Shown: positions 1 through 13,784 of the stretch, one piece after another | Layout: each line of letters begins with the position of its first letter | How positions within the stretch are numbered: position 1 is the stretch's first letter | DNA from: Drosophila persimilis | Taxonomy: Eukaryota; Arthropoda; Insecta; Diptera; Drosophilidae | Length of the DNA stretch: 64,000 nucleotides | Direction of reading: 5' to 3' | Assembly (NCBI RefSeq): GCF_003286085.1 | Contig: NW_020825324.1 | Location: 1,798,001-1,862,000, forward strand | Made by a program: the position numbers and the translations under genes | The notes under the pieces: model-generated | What the model was told of the DNA's origin: nothing | Database searches by the model: none | The model's input: the letters and a program-made list of their open reading frames with translations, nothing else

Positions 1-3000
1 CCGTTCAACCGACAGAGGGACGCTGGCGCATGTCGCGGGACACGTGATCTTTCAATAATAGAAACAGAAAATACTATAAAAAACTAAAAAAAAAAACACA
101 AAGAACAGAGTATGAAAAGAGACGATGAAATTTCCAAGGGAAAATACCTGGATATTTGCCCCATCCCATGGGAAAATGGAAGGGAAAACCCATGCAATGT
201 CCTGCTTTTATTAGTATATAAAGAAATCAAAGCAGATTTCTATTGCCTTGCCCGCTACGATGGTGGATTGCGTTTTTAACACTTTTTTGGCACGCATTTT
301 CCCCTGGGAGGAGGGCGGGGGTTTTCCCAAGGGTGGAATAACCCGACGGAGGAAGGAGAGGGCCATCTTTTTGGGGGTGGATGATGGTTCCGATCGGGGC
401 TGGCCCTGGCATTTTATTATATATCGATTGGCATTCGATTGGCCCCTGGCATGGCCTGTCAACACGAGAGTCCATGCCCGTTTTTCCATCCCCCTTTTAG
501 GGAAACCCCGAAAGATCGAAAGACAAAGCAGAACAACAGAAAAGGAGAACAACCCAAAGGGAAACAAACATATCCGAAGTCTCGAAAACATCTGTTGAAA
601 AATAAGGCTGGAAATATGGAATCGTAAGGGCAAACCATATGGGACTTCCCCCGATGTCAAGCCCTCACTAATTTCTGTGGGCAAATATCCCTTGCTGACA
701 AAAGGTGGCATATCCATGGCAGGTTTATGCTAATTTATTTATGCATATTATATTCAACGAAAATCCCATTGCTATCCATCTGGTGCTGGCCTGGTGCTGG
801 CCTGGTGCTCCGCCACCACCAGCGGAAACAATTGAGATATATTTCCTATGCTCTAGTTTTGGCTCTTGTATTTCTCTGTTTCTCTCTTTGCTGGGGGTTA
901 AATGTTCTACAACAAATGACATTAACAATGCTTAGAGCAATTACACACAGACAGAGTGGAGGGTGGCTGTGCCTCTGGAGGGGATTACGTATAATGAGGC
1001 AATAACAATTTGTGCCTGCAGTTGGTCATGACATTCGATTAAGCTGTTGGCTGATGATGATGGTGCCTCCTCTATTTCTATTTCTATGAGAAATTTCTGC
1101 ACCAAATGAATAAATATCCACAGTGTTCGGAATGAGAATGAGGAATGAGGTGTTCTTTCTCTTATGGGGAACTTATACAGATATGAATATTCCAAAACGT
1201 GATGGAATAAAACGAAGGTGTCAGTTCACTTAGGGGTATTTTGTACCACCATAAAATGGAACGAAGTGGAATGCAACAGACTTTCTTTTGAGGGGAATAT
1301 GTAATATATAGGAATGAAATGGATTGAGACGCCTGAAGCTGTTTGCTTATAGGACATTTGTTTGGATACATTTCTCGTACAGATATCCCCAACCACAGCT
1401 TTTACTAATTTTACCTCACGTATTTTCTTTACTTTAATTTCAGGTGAGTACTCTCCCATTGGAGTGTGTGATGCCCCCTAAGGGGAGGAGGAGACGCTGA
1501 GTAGAGTTCTGTAAGTTGTTCGGGCTGATGGAGCATTTGGATTCCTCTTCAAGTGCTCGGTATCTGCGACACAAGCACCAAGACACGAGAGAGAGAGAGA
1601 GTCTATGAATGTAATCTATGACTGGCGGAAATTCCTTGCTATTTCCATTGTTGCACAAAGCTTTCAGCTTTCAGATTTATTGTCAAACGAAAGACAAAAG
1701 CCACAGAAAACGGGCGGGCAGTCAGTCTGGCATTCAGCCCTTGGGCACAACTCAAACACTTGTCGAGTGTGTGCTTCAAATGTGAATTGTGGAATTGTGG
1801 GACTGTGAATTGTCTTTGAGTTTTATTTAAATATTGATCGAAATGCATATCTATATTCGAACGATTGCGATTCATTGTGAAACTCGTGGCTAACTCCTTT
1901 GTGGCTTTAATTTGTGAATAAGATGGCCATTTCCATCTGGGTGACGATGCCCTGGCAGGTCAGCTGCAAATGATTGACGAGTATTTAGTAAAGCCAAAGA
2001 TCACTGGACGCCACAAAGGCTACTAGGACAAGGAGGCCCATTCCACCATTCCAAATAGGTGCAGGAGAACAGAACCATTCCGGCGCGGACAAGATAGTGG
2101 CACTCTGAGAGCTAGCGTGCAAGAAGATGCCTTGTAGACACTGTGCCAGGGTGATCTGAACTCGATGCCTTTAAAGGTCGAAAGGTGGGCTTACGCAGCT
2201 TCAGGTCCTTGTCTATTTCATAAGAATACTTGGCCAGAAGTTGGCCAGTAGATGGCCAGTGGATCGCACATGGTCCAAGCTTGTCCAATTGTCGTCGTTT
2301 GCAGAGGGCCTGTGTACGGCCCTGCGGCGGCGAAACAGTGATTTCCATGTTCCCGAGGGGCGGGAATCGAACAAAAAAGAAGGAACTAAATGAACGAATC
2401 AGTTCACTGAACAAAAATGAACGAGCGAACTTATGTTAACCCAATGCCAATAGTTTTGGTTCTACAAATTTCCCCTAAGTGAAATACATTTTTTTTTTTC
2501 AATATATTTAAAGACTAAAAGTTTCAATCTTTCTTCCATAGAAAAAAAACACAGAGAGAGATAGAGATAGAGATAGAGAGAGTGAGAAAAAAGAGCCGGC
2601 GGCCTTAACCTCTGGAAGCTCTTTTTGGGGGATAAGAGAGCTCTTCAGTTTTAGCAACAGGCAAAAGCTAAGGACGAGGAGGGTCTTGTCCCCCTGCCCC
2701 TCCTACCCTACGCCCCTATGTCTAACTGTTATCTCTCTCTCTCCAGCTTCTGTTCTTCGTGGCTCCTCTTGGGGTTTTTCCTCTCTAAATTCCACTTTGC
2801 ACTTTGTGTCTTAAGCCGCACACAACACAGACCCAAACCACCCAAACCACCCAAACCACCCAAACCGCCCAACACCCCACACCCCACAGCCCGCACCCTA
2901 CACCCTACACCCACATCCCCTCTTACACACACACATGCAGCCATTAAGTGTTTACTTGTGTGTGTGTGCTTCTCTACGAGAAATGCGAATGCGAATGCGG

Positions 3001-5113
3001 TTTATTTATGCCGTCTGCCTGATTTCCGCTTTTTAAATGCTTCTGGCTTCTGGCTTCTGGCCTCTGCTGCTGCCCTCTCTCTCTGCCAGCAATCGCTGCT
3101 GCGCTGCCTACGGCTCTCCCACCGCACCACCACCACCAGCAGCAGCTTTTGCGCTCTGCTCTGCCCGCAGCTGCAGCCTCTCTGCTTGGCCCCTCGGCTG
3201 CTGCGACTGATGCTTCGGGCCCTCTCTCTGTCTGCAGAGCACGGCCGCTGCTGCCTTTGCTCCCTCTGCTGCTGCTGCTTCCATTGCGTTTGCTTTTGCT
3301 TTTGCTTTTGCTCTTTGCCTCTGCCAGCAGCAGGTTCTGTTGTTGCTGTTTCTTCCCTAGCCGCTGCCTCTGTCTCTGTCTCTGCCTCTGCTGCTTCTTC
3401 CTTGTTCCTGTTCCTACGGCTGCTGTGGCTCTGCTGCGTCGCTGCTCTGGTGCTCTTGGAGTCGTTCTGCCACCATCATTGCCTCTGGTTCACCCACAAA
3501 GGCTAGAGAGGCCACAGCTAGAGAGGAGCATCTGGCATTTGTCGCAAACAGCAAACAAACAACAAACAAACAAATTTATTTCCATTCTCCACATTCCATG
3601 CACTCAATGCATTTACAGTTAATCATTGTTTCACTCTCTCCATTCCACTGTCCTCCCGCTCTGAACTTCTTCCTCTTCGTCTGCCTTTATTTCGATGTCT
3701 CTCTCTCTCTCTCTCTCTCTCTCCAGCCCTCAGAGGTGTTGAGTGGAGCGTCAATTGGCCATGACCAAAGTGCAATGATATTGGAGAGAGGGAGAGACAG
3801 ACAGGGTGGATCAGTGAGTGAAGAAAACCCCCGATCAAATCGATCTATACGTTCCCGGGTATCCTTAAGGCTTATGCCACACTCCAGGTAGCACTCTCCT
3901 GGCTTGCCAGCATCTCTCTTTCTCTCTCTCAGACTGAGGAGAGCTGTTGTATGACGCGTTGCACACATAACGACACATAATTTAACGCCAAAGACCATAA
4001 CACAAGGGCCTAAAGCTGTAAATGATGGAAAAAGTACAAAAATACAAATATACTCCATGATTTTTAGACATAGAAAGAGATATAGACATGCTATGCAATA
4101 GATCTCTGAATTCAATTGAAATTTAAAATGTATTTTTAAATATAAAATAAGCTTGCTCCCTGCTGATGATGCGTTATCCTGCACACCCCTTCCACCCAAT
4201 CAAATAGCAATTTAAAGCCCTCAAATCGCTTTTAAAATAAACATTGAAAGGGGGATCGATAGAGTGGTGGCAGTATCGGGTTGCAACCTCATGCTGCAAC
4301 CCTTTTTCATGCGGCTGACCAGAAAAGAATTAGATGCAGTGACCGCAAAACTGAAACGCCATGCCCTGCCACCCATCGTTCAATGTGTGGAAAGTCGAAA
4401 GTCAGAAGGTCAAAGCGACGGATTGGGGGATGGGTGTGGATGAGGTCCATATGCAAATGATCCTAATTAGATGGCAGGACACGCACATCTGTACTGGCTG
4501 CAACCCTTCTGGGCCGTTGTCGGGGTCACCAATTTGTGAATTTGCTGCAGCTTCTGCTGCTTCTCTCTCCTTCTCCTTCTCCTTCCATCTGGCAGACTAA
4601 TAGAGTTGTGAGAGCTCTAAGCTCTGAGGGGCTTTGAAAATTCGAATCGGTTACAGTTAATTGTCAACAAATGTCCCCCTTGTAATCCCCCGATTCCCGA
4701 GCATCCCCCGCCGTGTTTCGAGTACATATTCAAAATAGATTTATTTTCAAAAAGCTAGCGCTAAAAGGAAAATGATTAATTGCATTTGCTTTACAGACTG
4801 GGTGGAAAAACGTCCAGGAAAAACCTTACACTTTTCTGAGGGTTGAATCCCTGACGTTCTCTGACTTTTTCCACAGACTTTTACTTTTGCGCCTCTCTGG
4901 CTTGATAAATTCAATTGAATGCCATGCCAAAGCCGGAGAGCTTCAGAGCTTGAGATGTGATGAAATCCGTTTAAAGACAACCGCCCCCAAACTCCATTCG
5001 GAGTTCCAGCCCCTGTTTTCCCGCACCCGCCACAGATGCCACTGATGGACGATGATGGTGAGGAAGCTGCGTTGGTGGGCAGTGCCCCATGCCGCCAGTT
5101 GTCGTTATGGGAG

Positions 5114-5121
<8 letters not shown>

Positions 5122-5159
<38 letters not shown>
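5122..5159 (+). repeat. (CT)n microsatellite
   Basis: Nearly perfect CT dinucleotide run of about 38 bp. Confidence 0.95.
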
Positions 5160-5161
<2 letters not shown>

Positions 5162-5463
5162 AGAATTGTTGATGGCATATCCACCCTCCCTTGAAATTTC
5201 CACTTAATTTTTAGAGGTTTTTCCCCAGCAGGAGGTGGGGAGGAGAGCTATCGCTCTCTCTCCCCCTCTCCCTCTCCCTCTCTCTATCTCGCACTTGTTA
5301 TTGTGATTTGGTCAGAGGAAAATTTGTAGTTCCTTCAGGTTTTCCCCCCTTTATTTGTTGCTGTTTTTGTGGTTGAATAGAGACCATGGCTTGGTCGAAA
5401 GTTGCAGCAATTCCAGGGTATGACTTGTGCCTTGAGATAGTCATATGTATATTCATCTAAACT

Positions 5464-6160
5464 CGATGTAAGATTGATGTACATACCTTTTATATACATC
5501 GGATAAGTAGAACCTGGGATTGTGCCTTGGAAAAAGCGTTTGAGTTTCGCATCATCAGTTTTTGATGTAAAATGAATGATTATGTATGATGTATGATTAA
5601 TGAATGTACGTTTTTATATGCCCTAGAAGTACGTTTCATAAATGCTAGTGGATTGTACGATTGAATGTCTTTTCATCAGTTTTTGATGTACGATTTGATG
5701 TATGTTTCATTTGGTTTTCATTTGATGTACGATATTGATGAATATTGTGCATTAACTGGATGTACGATTGATAGAATGTTTTATATACACTTGATGTACG
5801 ATTGATGGAAAATTGTATGCCCTTGATGTACGATTGAAAGCCGTACAAAAAGCATGATGTAATTTAGAAAGCTTTTGCAAATGCGTTTGAATGAAATGTA
5901 CATCAATAATATCATTTCATTCCATGATGAATGCTCTTTCTACTGTTACTGCTTTGTGCACGAAAGATTGAGTTGCTTAAAGCTCTAGATTGATGTACAA
6001 ATGATGTAAGGATCTAGCTATTTTTGAGTAGAGTTTTTCCATTGCTCTGCAAAATGAAAGAAGCTCCGTCTTTGATATAAAATTGATGCAACCATTTTTC
6101 ATGTACGATTATTGTATGTTTGATGTACATGATTGTGAGATTATTTCGATTGATGTATCC
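5464..6160 (+). repeat. Degenerate array of GATGTACGATTGATG-like units
   Basis: GATGTACGATTGA or close variants recur many times at irregular spacing (10-60 bp), for example near 5683, 5724, 5759, 5793 and 5826, mixed with GATGTA and AATGAT variants. The spacing is too uneven for a recent tandem repeat, so this looks like an old, decaying array. Confidence 0.7.
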
Positions 6161-6911
6161 GAAGAAAAAGAGGTATACGAGAAGCCGACTTTGGCATACT
6201 TTTAGCTTCCTGCTAGCTCCCCTTTTTACCACCTTTCTCTGCCCCCACCTCTGACTCTCCTCTCTCTCTTTCCAACCACTCCTCCCACACACTCTCTCTC
6301 CCTCTGTCTCTCTCTTTCGTCCTTCTTGGAGCTGCTGTTGCCGTTGATTTTATCGTCTGCTTTGACAGCTGTCGCCCTCCTCATTGTTGAATGACGCTTT
6401 TCCCCGCTGCTGTTGTTGTCATTCTCGAATGTCGAATGTCGGCTGTTGATTGTCGTTTCAGGAGTGTTGTTATCATTGCACGAATCCTCCCCGCCCCCAC
6501 CTGCGCCCCCACCGCCTGCCACTTGATACGCACTGATTGATGGGAGGATTCCAATTCCAATTTGTGTGTGTGTGTGTCCTTTCGTTTAGGGTAACCTCGT
6601 ACAGTGAGGAAAATAGTGTGAAATTTCGGTTTGAAGGACTTGCTTGAAGCAAAAGTTGAATTGAAGCCTGAAAAACTGAACTGAATTCAATTAGGGCCCA
6701 AAAAGTTATCCAGTTTACTAATTAATTAAAGAACTTTGGTCATTTCAAGCGTTCAATTCCATCGTTCCCATCGATTGGGTGAACTTTCTTCAAACTTTTC
6801 GCATTTGCACTTCGAACTTTTGGATGGGAGAGCAAAAAATGCCACTCGTTGGCATCCATTTGACATTCATTAGGGCCAGCGCCTCGAGGCGGCAGATGCA
6901 AATGCAACAAT

Positions 6912-6945
6912 GGGGCTGGGACTGGGACTGGGACTGGGACTGGGG
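6912..6945 (+). repeat. (GGGACT)n hexanucleotide repeat
   Basis: About five GGGACT units. Confidence 0.9.
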
Positions 6946-7380
6946 GCAAAGCTCTCGCATTTCCATTTCCATTTCCGCATCGGCTGTTAGGCAGTTTCCC
7001 TGGCAATTTCCTGCCACCAGCAGCAGTCGCACACGACACCTGCTGTAGGGTGTCGTCTCGTTGCACTTAGGCATTAATGCTCTCCATCTCCTTCTCTGTC
7101 TCTGTTTCTCCTTCTGTCATTGTGCCCCTAAATTGCATTTGTCTCTCCTTTATTTCTAGCTTTCTCTGACTTGCTCTCGCCCTCTCTCTCTCTGGCTGTC
7201 TCTCTTTGTTTCTCGTTCTGTGTTGCTATCTTTGTCAACATTTCCGTCACAGACAAATGGAGTGGGAGGAAAATGCACTGAAAGGAAATTGCATTGCCTC
7301 GGAGCTCAAAGGTTGAGTTATTGTTTGAGCACCGATGATATCCTGATATACTAAACTTTAACCCTTGTTGCATTGCACAA

Positions 7381-7500
7381 AATGTCCACTAAGCGAAAAG
7401 AAACAGGCGTTTCATTCCATTTCGTTCCAAACAAACTGTCCCCGTACACAATGTCCCCTAAGCGAAAGGACGCATGCTGTGTTCCATTCCATTTCGTTCC
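7381..7500 (+). repeat. Two copies of a CCCCTAAGCGAAAGGA family
   Basis: The copies at 7381-7430 and 7451-7500 share AATGTCCNCTAAGCGAAA and end CATTCCATTTCGTTCC. Related copies are at 12322-12369 (+) and about 1253-1298 (-). Confidence 0.7.
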
Positions 7501-8428
7501 GAATAAACAGTAGTAGATTTGCACGAAAATTTCTTCACAAAAGAGTGTGCCATGTTTATTGATCGTTCGACCACATCAAACTGAAGTATGCATGACTCCA
7601 CCTGCTGCCTGGACCCAGGACCTCATTAACTGTTTGGACTGTCTGCTTCTCGGCTCCTAGGAGAGTACACACGCCGCCGCCGCCGCCGCCTCCGCCCTCA
7701 CACCCCTTTTCGGTGTCACAGCTAATTTTCCATGCAATTACATGCAGTTTCCAGAGCACACCCATCCTGCCCCATCCTGTCACACACTGCCCATCGGTGA
7801 CCACGATGGCTGCCGTCTCCGTCGCCCAACCGTAACCGTGTATCCATGACTGCTGTGTTTCCTCATTTTCCACTTTCACTCGTCGCGCTGTCGTCCGGTC
7901 CGGTCCGGTCCGGTCCGGCCCTATCCGAGGCCCTTGGGGGCACATCCCGTTACCACGTTTTCCCGGTTTCCCTTTTGGCGCCCCACCCAACATTTGCTCC
8001 CATCAGCCCTCATAGTCGGGCTGGCCTTTTAATTGCATCAGTGTCGCTTGATTTAACTTCTTCCAAAAGCCAGTCAACAGTTGACCAAACGGTAAAATAC
8101 CAAACAACAACAAAAAAAAAAGACAAAAGGATGTTTTTGACAGGCGGACCCTTGAAAGAGGCCGAAATGAGAGGACAAAATTCTTAAATTTCCTAAAAAA
8201 AAAAACCCCAAATTAGGCTTAAATGCAAGCTGGATGATGTCTGGCCCTGTCTTTAGGTCATAGGATTCATTGTTTTTACGGAAACCGCAATAACCGCTTA
8301 TTTAACGCGTCATGCGGCAGCAGTCTTCGGTTTGGTTTTAGCATTCTTCTGCTCGCTGGGTAGCAAGCTTCGTGCGCTTGGTATTTTTTTGGGTATGATA
8401 TTTTTGTTTGTGTGTTTAAAAGTTTTTT

Positions 8429-8620
8429 TCTGGTATTTATTTAGTATTTGTCTGGTATTTTTTTATTATTTTTACAGTGTTTGTCGGGTATTTATTTAGT
8501 ATTTTAACAGTATAAGTCTGGTATTCATTTAGTATTTTAACAGTATAAGTCTGGTATTTATTTAGTATTTTTTACTGTGTTTGTCTGGTATTTATTTAGT
8601 ATTTTTGCAGTATTTTTCTG
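8429..8620 (+). repeat. Tandem repeat with a unit of about 33 bp
   Basis: About six units begin CTGGTATTTATTTAGTATTT. The middle units (about 8485-8585) are nearly identical, 33 bp long and share TTAACAGTATAAGT. The outer units have diverged. Confidence 0.85.
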
Positions 8621-9678
8621 TTATTTCCAATCATAGCATATCTAGAATTTTTTTATATGTTTCTTGTACTATTTCTAGTATCGTTATTTTAGCCAGTATT
8701 TTTTCTAGTATTTACCATACAAGCACGGAGCCCCAGGCTTCTTTCTTCTTGAAGAAAGAGAAACGCACTCAACTAGAATGAATATTTTTATAGATACATA
8801 CATATATGCAAATGAATTGAAAATTATAATTTGTCTAAGTTGTTTCGTTGATTGCTTTTTTTGTTTGTTTGATAAATAAATATCAAATTAAATGAGTTTT
8901 TCATGCTCTTTTTTTTGGTGTTAAATTATGCAAAATTATGTGCAAAGGAGAGGAAATACTCGTGCAAATACTCGTACTGGATGTCCTTTAAAGGTGGCAG
9001 CAAAAGGATAATCAATGGATAAGCGCTTTCCTTTTTTGTTTGTTGGTTTTGTTTTTGACCTAACAAGTGGGTCAATGGATGGGAACATGCACACATGTGT
9101 ACACGCACACAAACACAGAGGGAAAACAAGAAAACAAGAAAAAGGGAAATTCATTTGGGGGCGGAGGCATGCAAAACCGGAAACCGGAGTCCGGAAAGAA
9201 CACAGCACAAAATTGTAGGTCCAAAAAAGCGTAAAGATTTTACCTCGAACGCGGAATCGGCCATCTCTTTCTGACTCTTGTCTTCCCTCTCTTTTGCCCT
9301 CTCCTTTTTTCTTTCTTTCTTTCTCTCTCTGTGTTTGTGTGTCTCCTTCGTCGTGGCTTCATTCATGGAAATGCAAATATTTCGCGCGTTTGTTAACATT
9401 TTATTTAACGGCATTTACTGCGCAACAATTCCAGCCTTCTGTCTCTCTCCCTCTCTCTCGCTCTTCCTCTGTGTTGCTGCTTTTGTCTGCTTCCTGGCAT
9501 TCCACCCAACCCCAACCCCGCTGTCGCTCTGTCGCTATCGTTTTTGGTGTGGCCCCTCAAACATTGCGTATGTATACACAGAAGGAGGCAGGACGAAGGA
9601 CGAAGGACGATGCGAAGCGCAAGTTTTCGCCGGCAGGAAGTTTGCCTTTCCTTCTCTCTGTCTCTCTCTTTCCTTGGT

Positions 9679-9703
9679 TGTGTGTGTGTGTGTGTGTGTG
9701 TGT
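9679..9703 (+). repeat. (TG)n microsatellite
   Basis: Perfect TG dinucleotide run of about 25 bp. Confidence 0.95.
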
Positions 9704-11170
9704 ATCTGCCGAAATATATTGATTTTCCCTATTCCCTGTTTTTCCCTGTTTTTCCTTTTTTTCTTTTGTTGTTGTTGTATTAAACATTTCCTTTTGGCGC
9801 TCGCTCCCCCCCACTTTTTGCCCTTTTGTTGTCTGCAGAATTTTGTTGCTTTTGCCATTGCCATATATACAGGCGAGACGACTTCCCATTTTTGTTGTTG
9901 TTTCAGTTTCTGTTTCTGTTTCTCAACATCATCTTCCGCTTCTTGTGCCACATCTTCCCCACTTCTTGGGCTTCCGCTTCTTCTTCTTCCCATCTTCCCA
10001 ACCCGAAAAAATGCTCACCGGCTACAAGGAGGTCGATAAGGAGGCTAGAGCAAACTTCTTATGATATGACACTCGACGGAGTACGAGTGTGTTTCGTATT
10101 TTTCCAGAGGATACAGAGGAACACTGCTTGAGAATCAGAAAAGTATGGCTCGGCTGTCCCTGGGCTCTTTGAACATCTGGCTTTCGAATACATTCAAGTC
10201 TAGAGGAAGTCTACCCACGCTCCAGGCTCTGTTCGAAGTTCTACCAATTTTAGTCCCGCTTGCATCGCGATCTCTCACTCTATCTACCTCTTCCAGTGTA
10301 GCTTAGCCCACAGCCAATTGTTGACTCTTAGATCTATGGCAATGCGACTTTGTTAAACCACAAAAACTCTCCAAGGGTATATGGACTTTGGTGCGCCAAA
10401 AGTTTAAAATTTGTTGTTTTTTGTAGTTTTTTTTTGCTGCCCTCTTTTTAGCGTGTGTGCAGCTTTCTGCATAGTTGAGGGACTTCCCTCCCCCCCTCTC
10501 GGCCACGCCCCCAGCCGGCCCCTTGCCGGGAATCCCCCCCCGCTTGGCAGCCCTTGGCTTGCCGGCATTTGAAAGAAACATTTTGTAGGAGAAAACAAAT
10601 TGAATTTGTCTGCCTGGGATTCCAAATGGTAGAAAAGTTTTCCTTTTCCTCTTTTTGTGTGTAAGAGAAAGAGAAACACCCAGAGAGAGAGAGAGAGAGG
10701 GAGAGGGGGAGGGAGAGGGGGAGGGGGAGAAAGCAGAGTGCTTAGTGTTGGGCCCAGGCTTCACTTTCAGGCGGGGTCGGTCTGCTGCCATTTTCCCCCT
10801 TGAGGGAACACAAAAACACAAAAAACAAAAACGCCCAAGGAAGCAAAAAGCAGAAATGGCTACAGGACACAAAAACACACACGGACACACGGACACACAC
10901 CGTTGTAAACACTCCCAATACCAACATATATATCCTGTATATATATATGTGTGTGTGTGTGTGTGTATATTTTGCGGCTAAAAACTGTTTGCACAAATCT
11001 CTGGCTCAAAAAGAGAGACGGATACCCTCGGCAGAAGAGAGGAGTGCTGCATTCGTGGAGCGGTATGTAACCAGAGATTTTTCCTCTATCCGATGCAATG
11101 GAAATATTGAAAAATATTGAAATTCAAGTAGAAGTCTCAATGAGAGAGAGCTAGAGAGCTAGAGCTAGAG

Positions 11171-11580
11171 AGATATAGATGTGATAGATAGATAGAAAGG
11201 AAGAAGATAGATAGAAAGATAGATAGATAGAAATATAGATAGATAGTAGATAGAAGATAGATAGATAGTAGATAGATAGATAGATATATAGTAGATAGAA
11301 GATAGATAGATAGATAGATTGATTGGTAGATGTGATAGATAGATAGATAGATGTGATATACATATGTGAAAGATAGATAGATGTACTAGATAGATAGTTA
11401 GATGTGATAGATATATATGATAGATAGATAGATGTGAAAGATCTGTAGATGTGATAGATAGATGGTACAGATAGATAGATGGTACAGATAGATAGATGTG
11501 ACAGATAGATAGATACATAGATAGATAGATAGATACATAGATAAATAGATAGTTGGGTACATAGATAGATAGATAGATAG
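11171..11580 (+). repeat. GATA tetranucleotide array of about 410 bp
   Basis: Nearly continuous GATA/TAGA repeats with interruptions such as GATGTGATA and GGTACAGATA. The opposite strand reads as an artefactual SIYLSIYLS frame. Confidence 0.95.
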
Positions 11581-13201
11581 AAGGATTCAGTGATGGTAAA
11601 ACATAGAATATCCAAAGAATATTGCTGTGAAAAGATACCTGGAAGATGGCCCTTCCCTAAAATAGAGATGTGTATCCATATCCATACATAATCCAAAGCT
11701 TCATGTGCAGCACGCTATGGAACCTCTGGCTCTCTCCCAGCTTATGAAAACAATCACCATTGGCTGACCCATGCGCCTGATCTCTCTCGCCCAGTGTGGC
11801 TTAGCCGTGTGCGAGAGGGAGTTTTCAGGGCATTTCATGGAGTGCAGGGTATCGTCCAGCCCTACATTTGCCTCAACGCAAGGCAGGATGATGATAAGAG
11901 ACATTCCAACAGGCACATACCGTGTGTAATATCAAAAATATTCATATCATATTCCATTCTTGTCAAAGTGAAAGTTCTTCACTCGATCATTCCTCTTGTG
12001 TCAGCATTTAATTCAATTTTCTACTCTGATTATGTGCATACCTTTTCCGTTTGGGTTGTGTGCATAAATATTCTCCGGGTATCACACACAGGAGCAGGAC
12101 CTGGAGAAGGACCTGGAGCTGGAGAAGGAGCAGGGCAGGAGGCTTGGGTATAGATACTAAGGGAGATACTCTGGAGTTTGAAATTGTACTCTCGACGAAG
12201 ATTTGCTACAAATTCAATTGCAACTGTTGGTGAAAGCCAGGACCAGGACTTTACTTCAGGGGCCCATTTGGGGGAGCACTGGGAGAAAAATGTTGAGGCT
12301 TTTGTCGTTGGACAAAACCACATTCCCCTAAGCGAATGGAAGCACGCTTTTCCATGCCATTTTGTTCCATTAAAATCACTCGAATCAGAGACCTTTTCAG
12401 AGCCCGAGTGTATATCTTTCTCTCTTGACTGCTCGCTCTCTCTCCCAGTGAGACTTTCGTATGTTGTCCTCTCGTCCTGTCTCACATTTTATTGCCTACT
12501 TTTTTGGGCGCACAGGAATTCCCCTTGTGCCCTTTCAATCAAGCATTGCCTCAATCAATTCATTAAAAATCGATGTATTTTGCACCCTTCGGTGGCCCAA
12601 GATCTCCCTCAAAGGGATCATTGGGGTTAAGAGAAAGTAATGGTAAAGGAAAAGGGAACTGGAACTGGAAAGGCGGCACTCTGATTTTCCTATGCAGCAG
12701 CACATTACCCCTTGAATGCGATTCTTTCGCAGTAAATTAGGCAAATTAAAATTGCAAATTTCCTTTGCCAGCAAAGAAGGAGAGGCATGTGCCGTGTGCT
12801 GTGTCTTAATGCATATTTATGAAAGGTCCTTTCACCTATCGAAGCGAGGGACGGGTGCCTGGCGAAGGGGGGGGGGAGAGAGTCTTGATTAAATTTGCAT
12901 TCGCCCAAAAAAGGAAGCGAAAGAAAGAAAGAAAAAGCTGAATTTACCTAAGAGAGAGAGAGAGAAAGAAGAAGGCTTTCTAGCATAAGAAGAAGTTGGA
13001 GCCGCAGAACAATAGAAAAAAGTGGGGGGCAAATGGAGGCGGGGGGGGCAGAAGAAAGGAGCCAGGCGAAAGAAGGAGGAACCACGCAAAAGCAGACGAC
13101 GTTGATTTATGTGTGTGGAAAAGGGAGAGCCAGAGAGAGTGGAGTGTAGGGTCTAGGACTGCGCCATAATGTCCTTGAAAGGGATGTTGAAGTATATGCG
13201 T

Positions 13202-13206
<5 letters not shown>

Positions 13207-13234
<28 letters not shown>
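13207..13234 (+). repeat. (TG)n microsatellite
   Basis: Perfect TG dinucleotide run. Confidence 0.95.
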
Positions 13235-13784
13235 CTCGTTTATGGTACAGGTGTCCCATAGCCACTGGCAAAAGCCAAAGGAAATGGCATTTCCCATTAA
13301 CATGGCGTCGTCACCCTCACCCTTGTGTTGCCCCTGCTGGACCCCCTCATGGCCGGCGAATTGGACATCCTTTCATTCGTAATGCCCGGAACCCTTCTTT
13401 AATCCCTGCTTTAAGCCCCAACGAAAAATACGTGCCGCTAAATACACAAAAAAATTGGAAACGAAAAGAAAGAGCAAATCTTTTCCCCGCATACTCCTCA
13501 GTAAATGGAATTTCCACTGAGATTGAGATCAGGAATTGTCTATAAAAGGTCTATAAAAAGGCGTTCCTGTGGAATATCTAAGCTTTAAATAGTGTTTACT
13601 TGCCTTTTGCCTATCATTCTATCAATTAAATCGATTGATAAATCGATAAATAATACCATATTGCAACTATTAGCTTTTCACAGATGTAGCTATCGTTTTT
13701 TATCGATTTAATATCGTTTATTTTTGAGTTTATTTATGCTATTACAAGTTTTAATCGATATTTAATCGATGAAAGATGGCCTAG

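Larger units (their letters stand above)
1..8428. other. Non-coding region, probably upstream or first-intron DNA of Ptp10D
   Basis: No exon or RNA gene is recognised. Open frames here are low-complexity translations of CT- or GA-rich DNA, for example 2718-3506. Simple repeats include CCAAACCAC near 2832-2866, CT runs at 3698-3723 and 5122-5159, GGGACT at 6912-6945 and CGGTC at 7893-7919. A degenerate array lies at 5464-6160, and copies of a CCCCTAAGCGAA family lie at about 1253, 7381 and 7451. Confidence 0.55.
8621..13616. other. Non-coding region with many simple repeats
   Basis: It holds TG runs (9679-9703, 10948-10968, 13207-13234), the GATA array at 11171-11580, inverted copies of the GCTAAGCCACACTGG motif (10293, 11791) and a copy of the CCCCTAAGCGAA family (12322). 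No gene is supported. Confidence 0.5.

Noticed and set aside
2718..3506. 262-residue open frame with a hydrophobic, Leu/Cys/Ser-rich translation
   Set aside because: It is the translation of CT-rich low-complexity DNA. Its composition follows base runs, there are no domains and other frames are open too.
9278..10039. 253-residue open frame rich in Phe/Leu/Cys/Ser
   Set aside because: Again CT/TG-rich DNA with overlapping long frames on both strands. It has no family features.
10303..10896. 197-residue - strand frame with an SPSPSP run
   Set aside because: Low-complexity reading of a GGGAGA repeat without splice or domain support.
11151..11696. 181-residue - strand frame of SIYLSIYLS repeats
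   Set aside because: Direct translation of the GATA array.
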